In this document: piece by piece, positions 35,293 to 43,792 of the stretch
Numbering within the stretch: position 1 is the first letter of the stretch
Layout: each line of letters starts with the position of its first letter
Source of the DNA: Microvirga vignae
Lineage (GTDB): Bacteria > Pseudomonadota > Alphaproteobacteria > Rhizobiales > Beijerinckiaceae
DNA: 64,000 nucleotides
Reading direction: 5' to 3'
NCBI RefSeq assembly: GCF_001017175.1
Contig: NZ_LCYG01000016.1
Span: 124,001-188,000 of the forward strand
Position numbers and translations under genes: made by a program
Notes under the pieces: generated by a model
Databases searched by the model: none
Seen by the model: only the letters and a program-made list of their open reading frames with translations
Told to the model about the DNA's origin: nothing

Positions 35293-36306
35293 ATGGCAAA
35301 CTCTCTCAGGCTCGTTTCGGTTCAGTCCAAGGCCACTCCCGGCATCGTCGCCTCAGCGGCTTATGTGGGCGGCCGACGCGTCGCGGAGATTCCGATTGAG
35401 GAAGCGGGCGAGTGGTCGCGCAAGCCCGGACACGTCGTCTGGATCGGCCTGCACGAGCCCGGCTTGGACCTCCTGCGGCAGGTTCAAAAGGAGTTCGCCC
35501 TGCACGATCTGGCCATCGAGGACGCGCTCAAGGCGCACCAGCGGCCCAAGCTCGAACAATATGGCGAGGCTCTCTTCATCGTCGCGCGCACGGCCCAGAT
35601 GCTGGACGGGCGCATCGCCTTCGGCGAGACCCATCTGTTTGTCGGGCGCGGCTACGTCGTTTCCGTCCGGCACGGGGCCTCGACCTCCTACACTCCGGTC
35701 CGCGAGCGCTGCGAGGCATCGCCGGCAGATCTCTCGGGCGGGGAGGACTTCATCCTCTATGCGCTTCTCGACTTCATCGTCGACAACTACATGCCCGTCG
35801 TCGAGACCATCCAGGCAGAGGTGGAGCAGATCGAAGACAGCATTCTGGCCGAGACTTCGACCCCGCTTCACGTCCAGCGACTCTACCAGCTCCGCCGGGA
35901 TCTGCTGCGTCTGCGCAATGCCGCCGTCCCGCTGGTGGAGGTCTGCCGGCGGCTCGAACAGCCTGGTCTGCCCGGGATCGATTCTTCGATGTATCCGCTC
36001 TTCCGCGATGTCTCCGACCACATCCGTCGAGTGCAGGAGGAGATCGAGTCCTTGCGCGAGGTGCTGGCGTTCGCGTTCGAGACCAGTCTGATGATAGGAC
36101 AGGCGCAGCAGACCGAGATCACCCGCAAGCTGGCGGCGTGGGCCGCCATCCTGGCCGTCCCCACAGCCGTCGCCGGGATCTACGGCATGAACTTCGAGTT
36201 CATGCCCGAGCTGCAATGGAAGTACGGCTATGCTCTTGTGCTGATGGTCATCGCGACAGCTTGTGGCGGGCTGTATTGGCGCTTCCGCCAGAAGCACTGG
36301 CTCTAG
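35293..36306 (+). CDS. corA: CorA-family divalent cation transporter, 337 aa
   Basis: A large soluble N-terminal funnel is followed by two membrane helices at the end, with the signature YGMNFEFMPEL (GMN motif) between them. Family hallmarks such as LHDLAIEDALKAHQRPK and the long stalk helix (QAEVEQIEDSILAE, HIRRVQEEIESLREVL) are present. It forms a pentameric Mg2+ (or Co2+/Zn2+) channel in the inner membrane. Stands alone, downstream of a degenerate mobile-element region and upstream of a potassium-channel relic. Confidence 0.95.
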   Translation: MANSLRLVSVQSKATPGIVASAAYVGGRRVAEIPIEEAGEWSRKPGHVVWIGLHEPGLDLLRQVQKEFALHDLAIEDALKAHQRPKLEQYGEALFIVARTAQMLDGRIAFGETHLFVGRGYVVSVRHGASTSYTPVRERCEASPADLSGGEDFILYALLDFIVDNYMPVVETIQAEVEQIEDSILAETSTPLHVQRLYQLRRDLLRLRNAAVPLVEVCRRLEQPGLPGIDSSMYPLFRDVSDHIRRVQEEIESLREVLAFAFETSLMIGQAQQTEITRKLAAWAAILAVPTAVAGIYGMNFEFMPELQWKYGYALVLMVIATACGGLYWRFRQKHWL

Positions 36307-36317
36307 ACCTCAAGCCG

Positions 36318-36551
36318 ATGCCGAGCCGAGCGGGGGCCGGTACCGCGACGGATGGTGGCGGCGGCACCATGGCGATCGTCGGCGCGGGCGACTTCACCCC
36401 GCATACGAAACCGACACGACTGCTCTTCCTGTTCAACTCGCTCATCGGCATATCGGTGATGTCGCTCACGCTGACCTGCCTGATGCAGGTCCATGCAGCG
36501 CTCCAGCGACGCAACGTGCTTGCCGTGAACATCCATTTCTTGTCCGGGTGA
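36318..36551 (+). pseudogene. Relic of an ion (potassium-type) channel
   Basis: The 77-codon frame includes VGAGDFTPHTKPTRLLFLFN and LIGISVMSLTLTCLMQVHAA, which match the pore and last helix of two-TM potassium-channel proteins, but the selectivity filter normally GYGD is GAGD, and both ends are gone. It begins 11 bases after the corA stop. Most likely a decaying fragment of a gene that once followed corA. Confidence 0.6.
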
Positions 36552-36643
36552 CGGTCGACTCGGGTCGTCATGGCGTTGCCCCTCGTTTTGGAGAGACCCG
36601 ACACCAATTGATTGGATGACGCATAGGTCGAGGGAGGTGAGGG

Positions 36644-36889
36644 ATGGAGCTCAGCGAGACCGCATGCGAGATTCTCGACTTCCTTCGTGAGACGCACCGG
36701 AAGCCCGGAGCCCGCATGACCATGGCAACCCTGGACGCGCATTTCGGAACGGATCCGGCTGTCGCCGTGGCTGTTTCCGAGTTGAAACACATTGGATACG
36801 TGACCACACCCGACGCCGGGACGATCGAACTGACTGATCGAGGCTTCGATGCGCTCCATCGCAGGGATTACCGCACAGATCATGAATGA
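36644..36889 (+). CDS. Small winged-helix-like protein, 81 aa
   Basis: GAGGTGAGGG stands before the ATG. ACEILDFLRETHRK, MTMATLDAHFGTDPAVAVAVSELKHIG, then VTTPDAGTIELTDRGFDAL has the shape of a winged-helix DNA-binding domain with a short wing. No exact family. It could regulate a neighbour such as corA or the NADH dehydrogenase but that is a guess. Confidence 0.55.
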   Translation: MELSETACEILDFLRETHRKPGARMTMATLDAHFGTDPAVAVAVSELKHIGYVTTPDAGTIELTDRGFDALHRRDYRTDHE

Positions 36890-36930
36890 AGAGAGCAGGC
36901 TACCCTCGGACCGGGCGGGGGTCGGCCAGC

Positions 36931-37033
36931 GCATCGTGCGGACCTCCGGTTCCGCCCCAAACGATGCGCTCATGAGAGCGATGGAGCATCGGACCCAAAA
37001 GTGCAGATCCACTTTTCTCGTTCAATGCTCTAG
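36931..37033 (+). repeat. Dispersed intergenic repeat, copy 1
   Basis: Starts GCATCGTGCGG and ends AAAAGTGCAGATCCACTTTT then AATGCTCTAG. A related copy lies in inverted direction at 55,917-56,033; the shared order is GCATCGTGCGG, CCGGTT, CGATGC...CTCAT, AGCATCGGA, AAAGTGC, ATCCACTTTT. It is typical of REP-like elements of Hyphomicrobiales. Confidence 0.75.
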
Positions 37034-38391
37034 TGCCAGTCTGCGCCTGACGGAGCCGTCTGGCCACGCCGGGGCTCGCGGCTCACTTCGACGGAAGAGG
37101 CCTGGGGCCGCACCTTTTCCGCCTGTGCGGCTTCCTGTGCCTCGGGGCTGTCGACGATGAGGCGCGCCCCGCGCTGGTAGGTCAGGTAGTTCCAGAACCA
37201 GCTGAACGCGACCACGGCCCGGTTGCGCAGTCCGATCAGGAAATAAATATGCGCGAAGCCCCAAAACAGCCAGCCGGGAAAGCCTTTGAGGTGAACATGA
37301 TCGAGCCGCACCACCGCCGCCTTGCGCCCGATCGTGGCGAGGTCGCCCTGGTGCCGATAGCGGAACGCACCGGGCGGCGTCCTGTGCGAAGATCGCGCCG
37401 CAATCACCTCGGCCACATAGCGCCCCATCTGCTTGGCGGCAGGCGCAATGCCGGGCACCACCTTGCCGTCAGCATCCACCACCGCCGCAGTGTCCCCGAT
37501 CGCGAAGATCTCCGGCCGGCCCGGCACTGTCAGATCGGGGCCGACCTTGACCCGCCCAGCCCGGTCCCGTTCGGCTCCGATCCACTCGGCCGCCGGGGAC
37601 GCGACGACACCCGCAGCCCATACGATCGTGCCGGCCGTGATCCGTGTGTCCTCCAGGTCGACTCCCCGCTCGTCACATTCGACGACCCGGGCCGAAGTCC
37701 TGACCTCTACGCCCATCCGTTCCAGCGCCTGCCGCGCATAGTCTGACAGGTCGGCAGGAAAGGCGGGCAGGAGCCTGGGCCCGGCCTCAATGAGGATCAC
37801 CCGAGCGGCGTGCGGATCAATCCGGCGGAACTCGGCCGGCAGGGCATGATGCGCCACTTCCGCAATGGCCCCGGCCATCTCGACGCCTGTAGGGCCGCCA
37901 CCCACCACCACGAAGGTGAGAAGACGCTGCTGATCCGCCGCGTCCTCGATCAATTCCGCCTTCTCGAACGCCATCAGGATCCTGCGGCGGATGGCGGTCG
38001 CATCCTCGATCTGCTTCAGGCCTGGCGCAACAGAAGCCCATTCCGGATGGCCGAAATAGGAGTGCGTCGCGCCAGTGGCGAGGACAAGATAGTCGTAAGG
38101 AATGGTCACGGATCCGGCATGGACGAGCCGTGCGTCGACATCGACGCCCGTCATGTCTGCCATCAGGACAGTGGTGTTCGTCTGCCGCCTGAGAATGCCC
38201 CGGATCGGCCAAGCAATGTCCGCAGGCGACAGGGCAGCGGTGGCGACCTGGTAGAGCAGGGGCTGGAAGTAATGGAAGTTATGACGGTCGACGACGGTCA
38301 CGTTGACCGGCGAGCCCGCCAGGGATTGTGCGACCGTCAACCCACCGAAACCAGCCCCGATGATCACGACTCTCGTCATGTCTGCGGCCAT
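37030..38391 (-). CDS. ndh: Type II NADH dehydrogenase (NDH-2), 453 aa
   Basis: N-terminal FAD-binding VVIIGAGFGGLTVAQSL, then VTVVDRHNFHYFQPLLYQVA, the NAD-binding FVVVGGGPTGVEMAGAIAE, and EIFAIGDTAAVVDADG near the flavin. A C-terminal FPGWLFWGFAHIYFLIGLRNR forms the membrane-attachment region of NDH-2. It oxidises NADH and reduces quinone without pumping protons. ATG at 38391 is preferred to the upstream Met at 38457 because it starts the flavin motif directly. The stop is in the repeat that follows. No operon partner. Confidence 0.92.
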   Translation of the reverse strand: MAADMTRVVIIGAGFGGLTVAQSLAGSPVNVTVVDRHNFHYFQPLLYQVATAALSPADIAWPIRGILRRQTNTTVLMADMTGVDVDARLVHAGSVTIPYDYLVLATGATHSYFGHPEWASVAPGLKQIEDATAIRRRILMAFEKAELIEDAADQQRLLTFVVVGGGPTGVEMAGAIAEVAHHALPAEFRRIDPHAARVILIEAGPRLLPAFPADLSDYARQALERMGVEVRTSARVVECDERGVDLEDTRITAGTIVWAAGVVASPAAEWIGAERDRAGRVKVGPDLTVPGRPEIFAIGDTAAVVDADGKVVPGIAPAAKQMGRYVAEVIAARSSHRTPPGAFRYRHQGDLATIGRKAAVVRLDHVHLKGFPGWLFWGFAHIYFLIGLRNRAVVAFSWFWNYLTYQRGARLIVDSPEAQEAAQAEKVRPQASSVEVSREPRRGQTAPSGADWH

Positions 38392-38624
38392 GGTGCTCTC
38401 GCTGTCGTTGCATGAGGGGCGGTACCCCGCATGAGGATTTCGCCTGGTGCCAATCAATGCCGATCGGGGATGTTCCCCAAGCGGAGCGCTTTTGCAGATA
38501 TGATTACAAATGCACGATTTCCCTGGAGACTGAAAGCTTTAAGGCTGTCCGATCGAGATGAATGGGTGGTGCGATCGCTTTTTGCCTTCAACGGCTGACC
38601 TCTCTCCTGTCCAAGCCGTACTCT

Positions 38625-39548
38625 TCAGCGCTCCAGGATAGGCCTGATCTCCTGAAGGTTCTCGATGGTGTGCTCCAGGTGGCGGCGCAGCGCCTGCGAG
38701 GCTTCCTCGTTTTTCCCGCGCTCCAGCAGATCGAGGATCTGGAGGTGCTCTTCGCATTGCTGGCGATAGCGCTTGCGGTCGATCATCGAGCGGTATGACA
38801 GCAAACGGCGGACGCGGTTGATGCGCCGGACTGCCTCCAGGAAAAACGGATTGCCGGACGCCCCGATAATCGCTTCGTGGAACCGCACGCCGCGTTCATG
38901 CAACGCATCCGCACTGTCCGTTTCGATGGCGCCATACAGAAGTCGCAACTCCGCCTCGCGGCACCGCGCCGCCGTCTCGGGATCAAGGTGGTAACCGGGC
39001 TCCAGCAGGGCGGCAGGTTCAAGAGCCAGACGGACGCGGTAGGTTTGCTCCAGGCTCTCAGGCGTGGTGAGCATGGGCGAGAAGGACCAGCCATAGCCGG
39101 GGCGGCGCTCGGCCCAGCCTTCTTGGGCGATCCGACCCAGGACCGTGTTCAGTTGCGCCTTCGTGGTTCCATAGGTTTCCTTCAGATAAGCCTCGGAGGC
39201 GGGATCCGGCAGGCGACCGTGGAGATGATCCTCGGCGATCCTGAAATAGATGTCGGAGGTATCGTCCCTTGCGACGAGACCGAGTGTTTCCGGTGAGGTG
39301 TCTTTGGCTTCCGACACGAAGTAGCCGCGGTTGCGCTCATGGGTGAGAACGCCTTTCGTGGCGAGCAACTGCAGGGCCTGACCGATAGGAAAACGGGAGA
39401 CGCTGAAGCGTTCGGCGAGTTCCTGCGCCGTGATGTGCGTTCCGATAGCCAGCCCTGACCCGCGAATATGCTCCAGGATCTGTGCGGCGAGCCCCTCGGT
39501 CATTTCCCGTTTGTTGCCGGGTGCGCGTTCACTGACTGAGACACTCAT
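38625..39548 (-). CDS. GntR-type regulator with two winged-helix domains and FCD ligand domain, 307 aa
   Basis: Residues 15-80 form a GntR wing (EGLAAQILEHIRGSGLAIGT, AQELAERFSVSRFPIGQALQ). A second HTH-like block lies at about 95-165 (YFRIAEDHLHGRLPDPASEAY, TTKAQLNTVLGRIAQEGW). The FCD sensor domain (RLALEPAALLEPG, HERGVRFHEAIIGASGN, EHLQILDLLERG) then follows with its metal-binding His residues. The duplicated HTH is rare. It is the last gene of the acnA-tctC-gntR run on the same strand, and the palindrome before acnA is its natural operator. Confidence 0.85.
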   Translation of the reverse strand: MSVSVSERAPGNKREMTEGLAAQILEHIRGSGLAIGTHITAQELAERFSVSRFPIGQALQLLATKGVLTHERNRGYFVSEAKDTSPETLGLVARDDTSDIYFRIAEDHLHGRLPDPASEAYLKETYGTTKAQLNTVLGRIAQEGWAERRPGYGWSFSPMLTTPESLEQTYRVRLALEPAALLEPGYHLDPETAARCREAELRLLYGAIETDSADALHERGVRFHEAIIGASGNPFFLEAVRRINRVRRLLSYRSMIDRKRYRQQCEEHLQILDLLERGKNEEASQALRRHLEHTIENLQEIRPILER

Positions 39549-39680
39549 CGAAAAACCTGACCTCGCCCTTGGAAACGGCGCTCTTCTTTCATGCGATTCC
39601 TGTCAGGTATAGCATCGCAGTTCGAATTTCGCAGGGGCGTGGCCGGGAGATGGGTCGATCCATCTCCCGGCCGCTTGTCA

Positions 39681-40646
39681 TCAGGATTTCACGAGTCCGA
39701 CCGAGCGCAGGACATCGCCGACACGCACCTGCTCTTCCTTGAGGAAGGCCCCGAAGGGTTCGCCGGCAAGGTAGAAGTCCTCCCAGCCGCGCTGCTTCAG
39801 GATCTCGGCCCATTCCTTGGACTTGACCAGCTTGTCCATGGTGTCGGTCAGAGCCTTCTTCTGGTCGGCCGTGATGTCCGGGCCCGCCATGATGGCACGC
39901 CAGTTCACGACCTCGACATCCATGCCCTGCTCCTTGAGAGTCGGAACGTCGGCGTTTGCCAGGCGCTTGCCGGACGAGATCGCAAGCGCTCGCAGCTTGC
40001 CGGCCTTGATCTGGCTCTCGAACTCGCCGTAACCGGAGACGCCGGCCGTGACGCGGCCGCCGAGCATCGCTGCAAGGGCTTCGCCACCCCCCGAGAAGGC
40101 GATGTAGTTGACCTTCGACGGATCGGAGCCGGCCGCCTTGGCGAAGAGCGCCGCGAGGATGTGGTCAGCGCCGCCTGCGGAACCACCGGCCCAGGTGACC
40201 TTCGCCGGATCGGCCTTCACGGCATCAGCCAGCTCCTTGACTGATTTGATCGGCGAGTTGGCGGGCACGACGATCACGAGCGGGTCGCCGGTGAGACGCG
40301 CGATCGGGGTCACCTGATCGAGAGTGACCGGCGACTTGTTGGTGAGGATCGCGCCCACCATGGTGATGCCGTTGACCATGAGCTGGCTCGGGTCGCCCTT
40401 CGCCTGGTTGACGAACTGGGCCAGACCGACCATTCCGCCTGCGCCGGTGACATTGGTCACCTGAACGCTCTTGGCGAGACCCGTCTGCGTGAGCACCTGC
40501 TGAATAGAGCGGGCCGCCGAGTCCCAGCCGCCGCCCGGGCCAGCCGGGGCCATGATCTTGAGTTCCTGCTGCGCGAAGGCCGATGAGGCAACGAGCGTCA
40601 GAGCTGCAACGGCAACGCCGCGGATTGTCTTGGTGAAGTGGCTCAC
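39681..40646 (-). CDS. Tripartite tricarboxylate transporter substrate-binding protein (TctC/Bug), 321 aa
   Basis: A signal peptide (VAVAALTLVASSAFAQQ) is followed by the Bug fold: IMAPAGPGGGWDSAARSIQ, VTNVTGAGGMVGLAQF, PLVIVVPANSPI, VTWAGGSAGGADHILAAL, and a C-terminal EQGMDVEVVNWRAIMAGP. Such proteins bind a carboxylate (citrate, or related acid) in the periplasm. The membrane parts TctA and TctB are not in the window, so it either works with a distant transporter or is a sensor. The gene follows acnA by 55 bases. Confidence 0.92.
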   Translation of the reverse strand: MSHFTKTIRGVAVAALTLVASSAFAQQELKIMAPAGPGGGWDSAARSIQQVLTQTGLAKSVQVTNVTGAGGMVGLAQFVNQAKGDPSQLMVNGITMVGAILTNKSPVTLDQVTPIARLTGDPLVIVVPANSPIKSVKELADAVKADPAKVTWAGGSAGGADHILAALFAKAAGSDPSKVNYIAFSGGGEALAAMLGGRVTAGVSGYGEFESQIKAGKLRALAISSGKRLANADVPTLKEQGMDVEVVNWRAIMAGPDITADQKKALTDTMDKLVKSKEWAEILKQRGWEDFYLAGEPFGAFLKEEQVRVGDVLRSVGLVKS

Positions 40647-40701
40647 GATTTCCTCCCTTTAAGGTTGCGTGAGATGTTGAACGCAAAGTGGATGCTGCCG
40701 C

Positions 40702-43419
40702 TCAGCGTCTGATGGTCGGCGAGGCCTCTCGCCGATTACTGTCACCGTTGCCGGTGAACTCTGGTGCCGACGTCTCGCGGCTTGTGGCCTCCGCGTTGAT
40801 GACGCGCTGCAGGATGAGGGGAATGATGCCGCCGCCGCCCAGAATCTCGACCTCGAGACCGGTCTCGATGGCGGCGGTGGCGATGAATGTTTCATTCGCT
40901 CCCGACGCGCGCCAGATCGTGACCGGCACAGGGACGCGCGGAATGATCCGACTGGGATCGGCTTCGATGAAGATCTGATCGCCAGGGCGCAGGTGCAGAT
41001 TGTCAGGATGCCGATCTGCGGGAAGGCGCAGGGGCAGAATGCCCATGCCGATCAGGTTCGAGCGATGGATGCGCTCGAAGCTCGAGGCCAGCACTGCGCG
41101 TGTCCCGAGAAGCGCCACGCCTTTTGCGGCCCAATCCCGCGATGAGCCCATGCCGTAGCGCTCGCCTGCCACAACGACGACGGAGGCTCCTTCACGCGCG
41201 TAGCGTTCGGCGGTACGCCAAAGAGGCAGGTGCTCGCCCGATCCCACATGGAGCGTGAAGCCCGGTGCGATCTGCGGATCGAGCAGATTGCGGACGGACT
41301 TGTTGGTGAACAGACCTCGGACCATCGCCTCCCAATTGCCGCGCCGAGACGCAAAGACGTTGAGGTCACGACGGTTTTCACCACGCTCGACGAGATACTC
41401 GGCGGCTTCGCCGACCTGTGGAATCTGCCCCGCAGGTGAGATGTGATCGGTGGTGATGTCGTCGCCCAGCACGAGCAGCGGATGCGCCGCGTAAGTGCCG
41501 AGGAGCGTGCCCTTGCCGAAGCCCGCGAAGGGCGGGCGGCGGATATAGGTCGAGCCCGGATCCCAAGGGAAGAGATCGGTGGCAGGAGCATCGAGCACCC
41601 GCCATGTCTCGCTGGCCTCCGCTTTCTCATAGGAGACATCGTAATCGCCGGCATTCGTCGCCGCAGCGAGGGCCGCATCGATCTCATCGCCGCTCGGCCA
41701 GAGATCGGCGAGCCTGATCTCTTCGCCCGCCGCCGAGCGCCCGATCGGATCGACGAGGATGTTGCGGTTCACGTCGCCCGCCAACGCAAACGCAACCACG
41801 AGCGGAGGTGAGGCCAGAAAGCCCGCCTCGAGCTGCGGATGAACGCGTCCCGGGAAGTTGCGATTGCCGGACAGAACGGCGATGGGAAGAATGCCGCGTT
41901 CCGTCATGGCCTGCTCGATGATCGCAGGCAACGGACCCGAATTGCCGATGCAGGTGGTGCAGCCATAGCCGACGATGCCAAAGCCCACCGATTCGAGATC
42001 GTCCAGCAAACCGGCGCGGCGGAGATAAAGCTCGGCTGTCGGCGAGCCGGGCGCCAATGATGTCTTCACCCATCCGGGCGGCGTGAGGCCGAAACGGCGC
42101 GCTTTGCGGGCGACGAGCCCCGCGGCGACGAGAAGCCTCGGATCGGAGGTGTTGGTGCAGCTCGTGATGGCAGCGATGGCAACCGAACCATGGCCGGGGT
42201 CCTCGTCGGAAACCGGACGTCCGGCGAGCATGGGAGCGAGCGCTTCGATTGTTGCTCCGGCTGAAATGCGATCCTGCGGACGGCGTGGTCCTGCAAGGCT
42301 GACCTCGACCTCATCAAGATCGATCTCGATCGTATCGGTGTAGCGTGGGCAGGCCTTCGGATCGAACCAGAGCCCCTGCCGCTTGGCATATTCTTCCACG
42401 AAGCGGACATGCTCTGCAGAGCGGCCTGTCTCGTGTAAATAGCGCAGCGTCTGCTCATCGATGGGGAAGAAGCCGGAATTGGCGCCGAACTCCGGCGTCA
42501 TGTTGGCGATGACGGCGCGGTCGCCTGCGGAGAGTGTCGAAACGCCCTCGCCATAAAACTCGACGAAGCGATCTGCCAGATCGATGCGCCGGAGCCGCTC
42601 CGTGACCGTCAATGCCAGATCGGTCGCGAGCACGCCCTGCTTCAGGCGTCCGTTCAGGCGGACGCCGATGATGTCCGGCACGCGAATCATCACAGGCATG
42701 CCGAAGAAAACGCTTTCCGCCTCGAGCCCGCCGACGCCCCAACCGAGCACGCCGATGCCGTTGATCATCGGCGTGTGGCTGTCCGTGCCGATCAACGTAT
42801 CTGGCATGGCCCATGACACGCCATCCGACACGCTATCGCGCCGGGACGTGGTCACGACACTTGCCAGCCGCTCAAGATTGAGCGTGTGCATGATGCCTGT
42901 GCCGGGCGGATGGACGCGAACGCCCGTGAGAGCACGTGTGGCCCATTTCATGAAGCGGTAGCGTTCGGCATTGCGCCCGAATTCGCGCTCCATGTTGCGC
43001 AGGAGCGCATCGGAGGTGCCGAACACGTCGACGGCGACGGAATGGTCCGTGGAGACATCCACGGGCAGGACGGGATTGAGCAGGCTCGGATCGTGCCCTG
43101 CTTCCGCGAGGGATGCGCGCATTCCGGCAATATCCACCAGAGCCGGCCCGCAGGTGGTGTCGTGCATCAGAACACGGCCGGGCAGGAAGGGGATCTCCTC
43201 TTCGCTGCGTCCGCTCTCCAGCCAATTCAGGATCGCATGCTTGGCCCTGGAGGCATCGTCCCCCGCGGTGCGCAGGACATTCTCAAGCATGATCCGCAGG
43301 ATATGCGGCAGTCGCTGAAGGCTGTCTCCAGCTGCCTCGGGAAGATCGACGATACAATGCTGCCGCCCGTCGATGACAATGGTTGCTGCAGCCGCTCGCA
43401 GTTCCGTTTCATGGGTCAT
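40702..43419 (-). CDS. acnA: Aconitate hydratase (AcnA/IRP type), 905 aa
   Basis: The iron-sulfur ligands are present: ITSCTNTSDP and GYGCTTCIGNSGP supply three Cys. Catalytic segments VDVSTDHSVAVDVFG, IGTDSHTPMINGIGVLGWGVGG, GAGERYGMGSSRDWAAKG (GERYGMGSSRDW) are standard. It interconverts citrate and isocitrate via aconitate. Placed in an operon with a TctC-type binding protein and a GntR regulator, it may serve tricarboxylate catabolism rather than only the citric acid cycle; whether another aconitase exists in the genome is unknown. Confidence 0.92.
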   Translation of the reverse strand: MTHETELRAAAATIVIDGRQHCIVDLPEAAGDSLQRLPHILRIMLENVLRTAGDDASRAKHAILNWLESGRSEEEIPFLPGRVLMHDTTCGPALVDIAGMRASLAEAGHDPSLLNPVLPVDVSTDHSVAVDVFGTSDALLRNMEREFGRNAERYRFMKWATRALTGVRVHPPGTGIMHTLNLERLASVVTTSRRDSVSDGVSWAMPDTLIGTDSHTPMINGIGVLGWGVGGLEAESVFFGMPVMIRVPDIIGVRLNGRLKQGVLATDLALTVTERLRRIDLADRFVEFYGEGVSTLSAGDRAVIANMTPEFGANSGFFPIDEQTLRYLHETGRSAEHVRFVEEYAKRQGLWFDPKACPRYTDTIEIDLDEVEVSLAGPRRPQDRISAGATIEALAPMLAGRPVSDEDPGHGSVAIAAITSCTNTSDPRLLVAAGLVARKARRFGLTPPGWVKTSLAPGSPTAELYLRRAGLLDDLESVGFGIVGYGCTTCIGNSGPLPAIIEQAMTERGILPIAVLSGNRNFPGRVHPQLEAGFLASPPLVVAFALAGDVNRNILVDPIGRSAAGEEIRLADLWPSGDEIDAALAAATNAGDYDVSYEKAEASETWRVLDAPATDLFPWDPGSTYIRRPPFAGFGKGTLLGTYAAHPLLVLGDDITTDHISPAGQIPQVGEAAEYLVERGENRRDLNVFASRRGNWEAMVRGLFTNKSVRNLLDPQIAPGFTLHVGSGEHLPLWRTAERYAREGASVVVVAGERYGMGSSRDWAAKGVALLGTRAVLASSFERIHRSNLIGMGILPLRLPADRHPDNLHLRPGDQIFIEADPSRIIPRVPVPVTIWRASGANETFIATAAIETGLEVEILGGGGIIPLILQRVINAEATSRETSAPEFTGNGDSNRREASPTIRR

Positions 43420-43446
43420 GGCCTTTTATTGCATAATGGTTCAAAT

Positions 43447-43468
43447 AAATGCAAACTGTTTTGCATTT
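43447..43468 (-). promoter_or_regulatory. Palindromic operator upstream of acnA
   Basis: AAATGCAAA (43447-43455) and TTTGCATTT (43460-43468) are an exact 9-base inverted repeat with spacer CTGT, 28-49 bases before the acnA start. A nearby TTATTGCATAA at 43427-43437 shares the TTGCAT core. GntR/FCD regulators bind such palindromes, so the double-HTH regulator at the end of the operon is the likely ligand. Confidence 0.6.
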
Positions 43469-43560
43469 TTAGCGATCAATATGCCAAACCAGAAAAGCTA
43501 ACCACCCCTGCTCAGCTCGATACTGGTCCAGAGTGGCGGTACAATCGCTTCCGCGGATAA

Positions 43561-43631
43561 GCGCTAAGCCGTTGATTTGTCTAAACTTCTAATCGGGTCG
43601 GCCCAACCCTCTCCTGCGCATTGTCCCATTC
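43561..43631 (+). other. Attachment-like scar B (tRNA-Leu-like 3' end, degenerate)
   Basis: GCGCTAAGCCGTTGATTT (43561-43578) is followed, again counting 43 bases from its start, by CAACCCTCTCCTGCGCA (43604-43620). Compare scar A at 34,583-34,648. Only a few bases of the second block differ. The equal spacing argues for common origin from the same integration site type. Confidence 0.55.
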
Positions 43632-43709
43632 TTCTGGGTCTGATCCGCAAAAGAGATCCAGGTCAGCCAGAATTTCGGAGCTGCCAGTATGGTGCACGCG
43701 GGTGTACAC

Positions 43710-43769
43710 ATGGTCCTTTCCATGACGCGGCCCTGGAGGCATTCCCACAACCAGAGTCGGCTGAGTGCG
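43710..43769 (+). pseudogene. Remnant of integrase start (MVLSMTRPW...)
   Basis: The frame after GTGTACAC reads MVLSMTRPWRHSHNQSRL, very like the first residues of DUF6538-type integrases, which begin with a hydrophobic Met-x-x-x-MTRPWKHP. The similarity ends after about 18 residues. It lies 79 bases past scar B and 24 bases before the kdpD start in another frame. Confidence 0.5.
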
Positions 43770-43792
43770 GAAAGGTATAGATCACAGCCCCG

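Noticed and set aside
34680..35399. Two long frames on opposite strands downstream of scar A (34,680-35,264 minus; 34,968-35,399 plus)
   Set aside because: Both lack family resemblance, one runs into corA in another frame; the region fits decayed mobile DNA.
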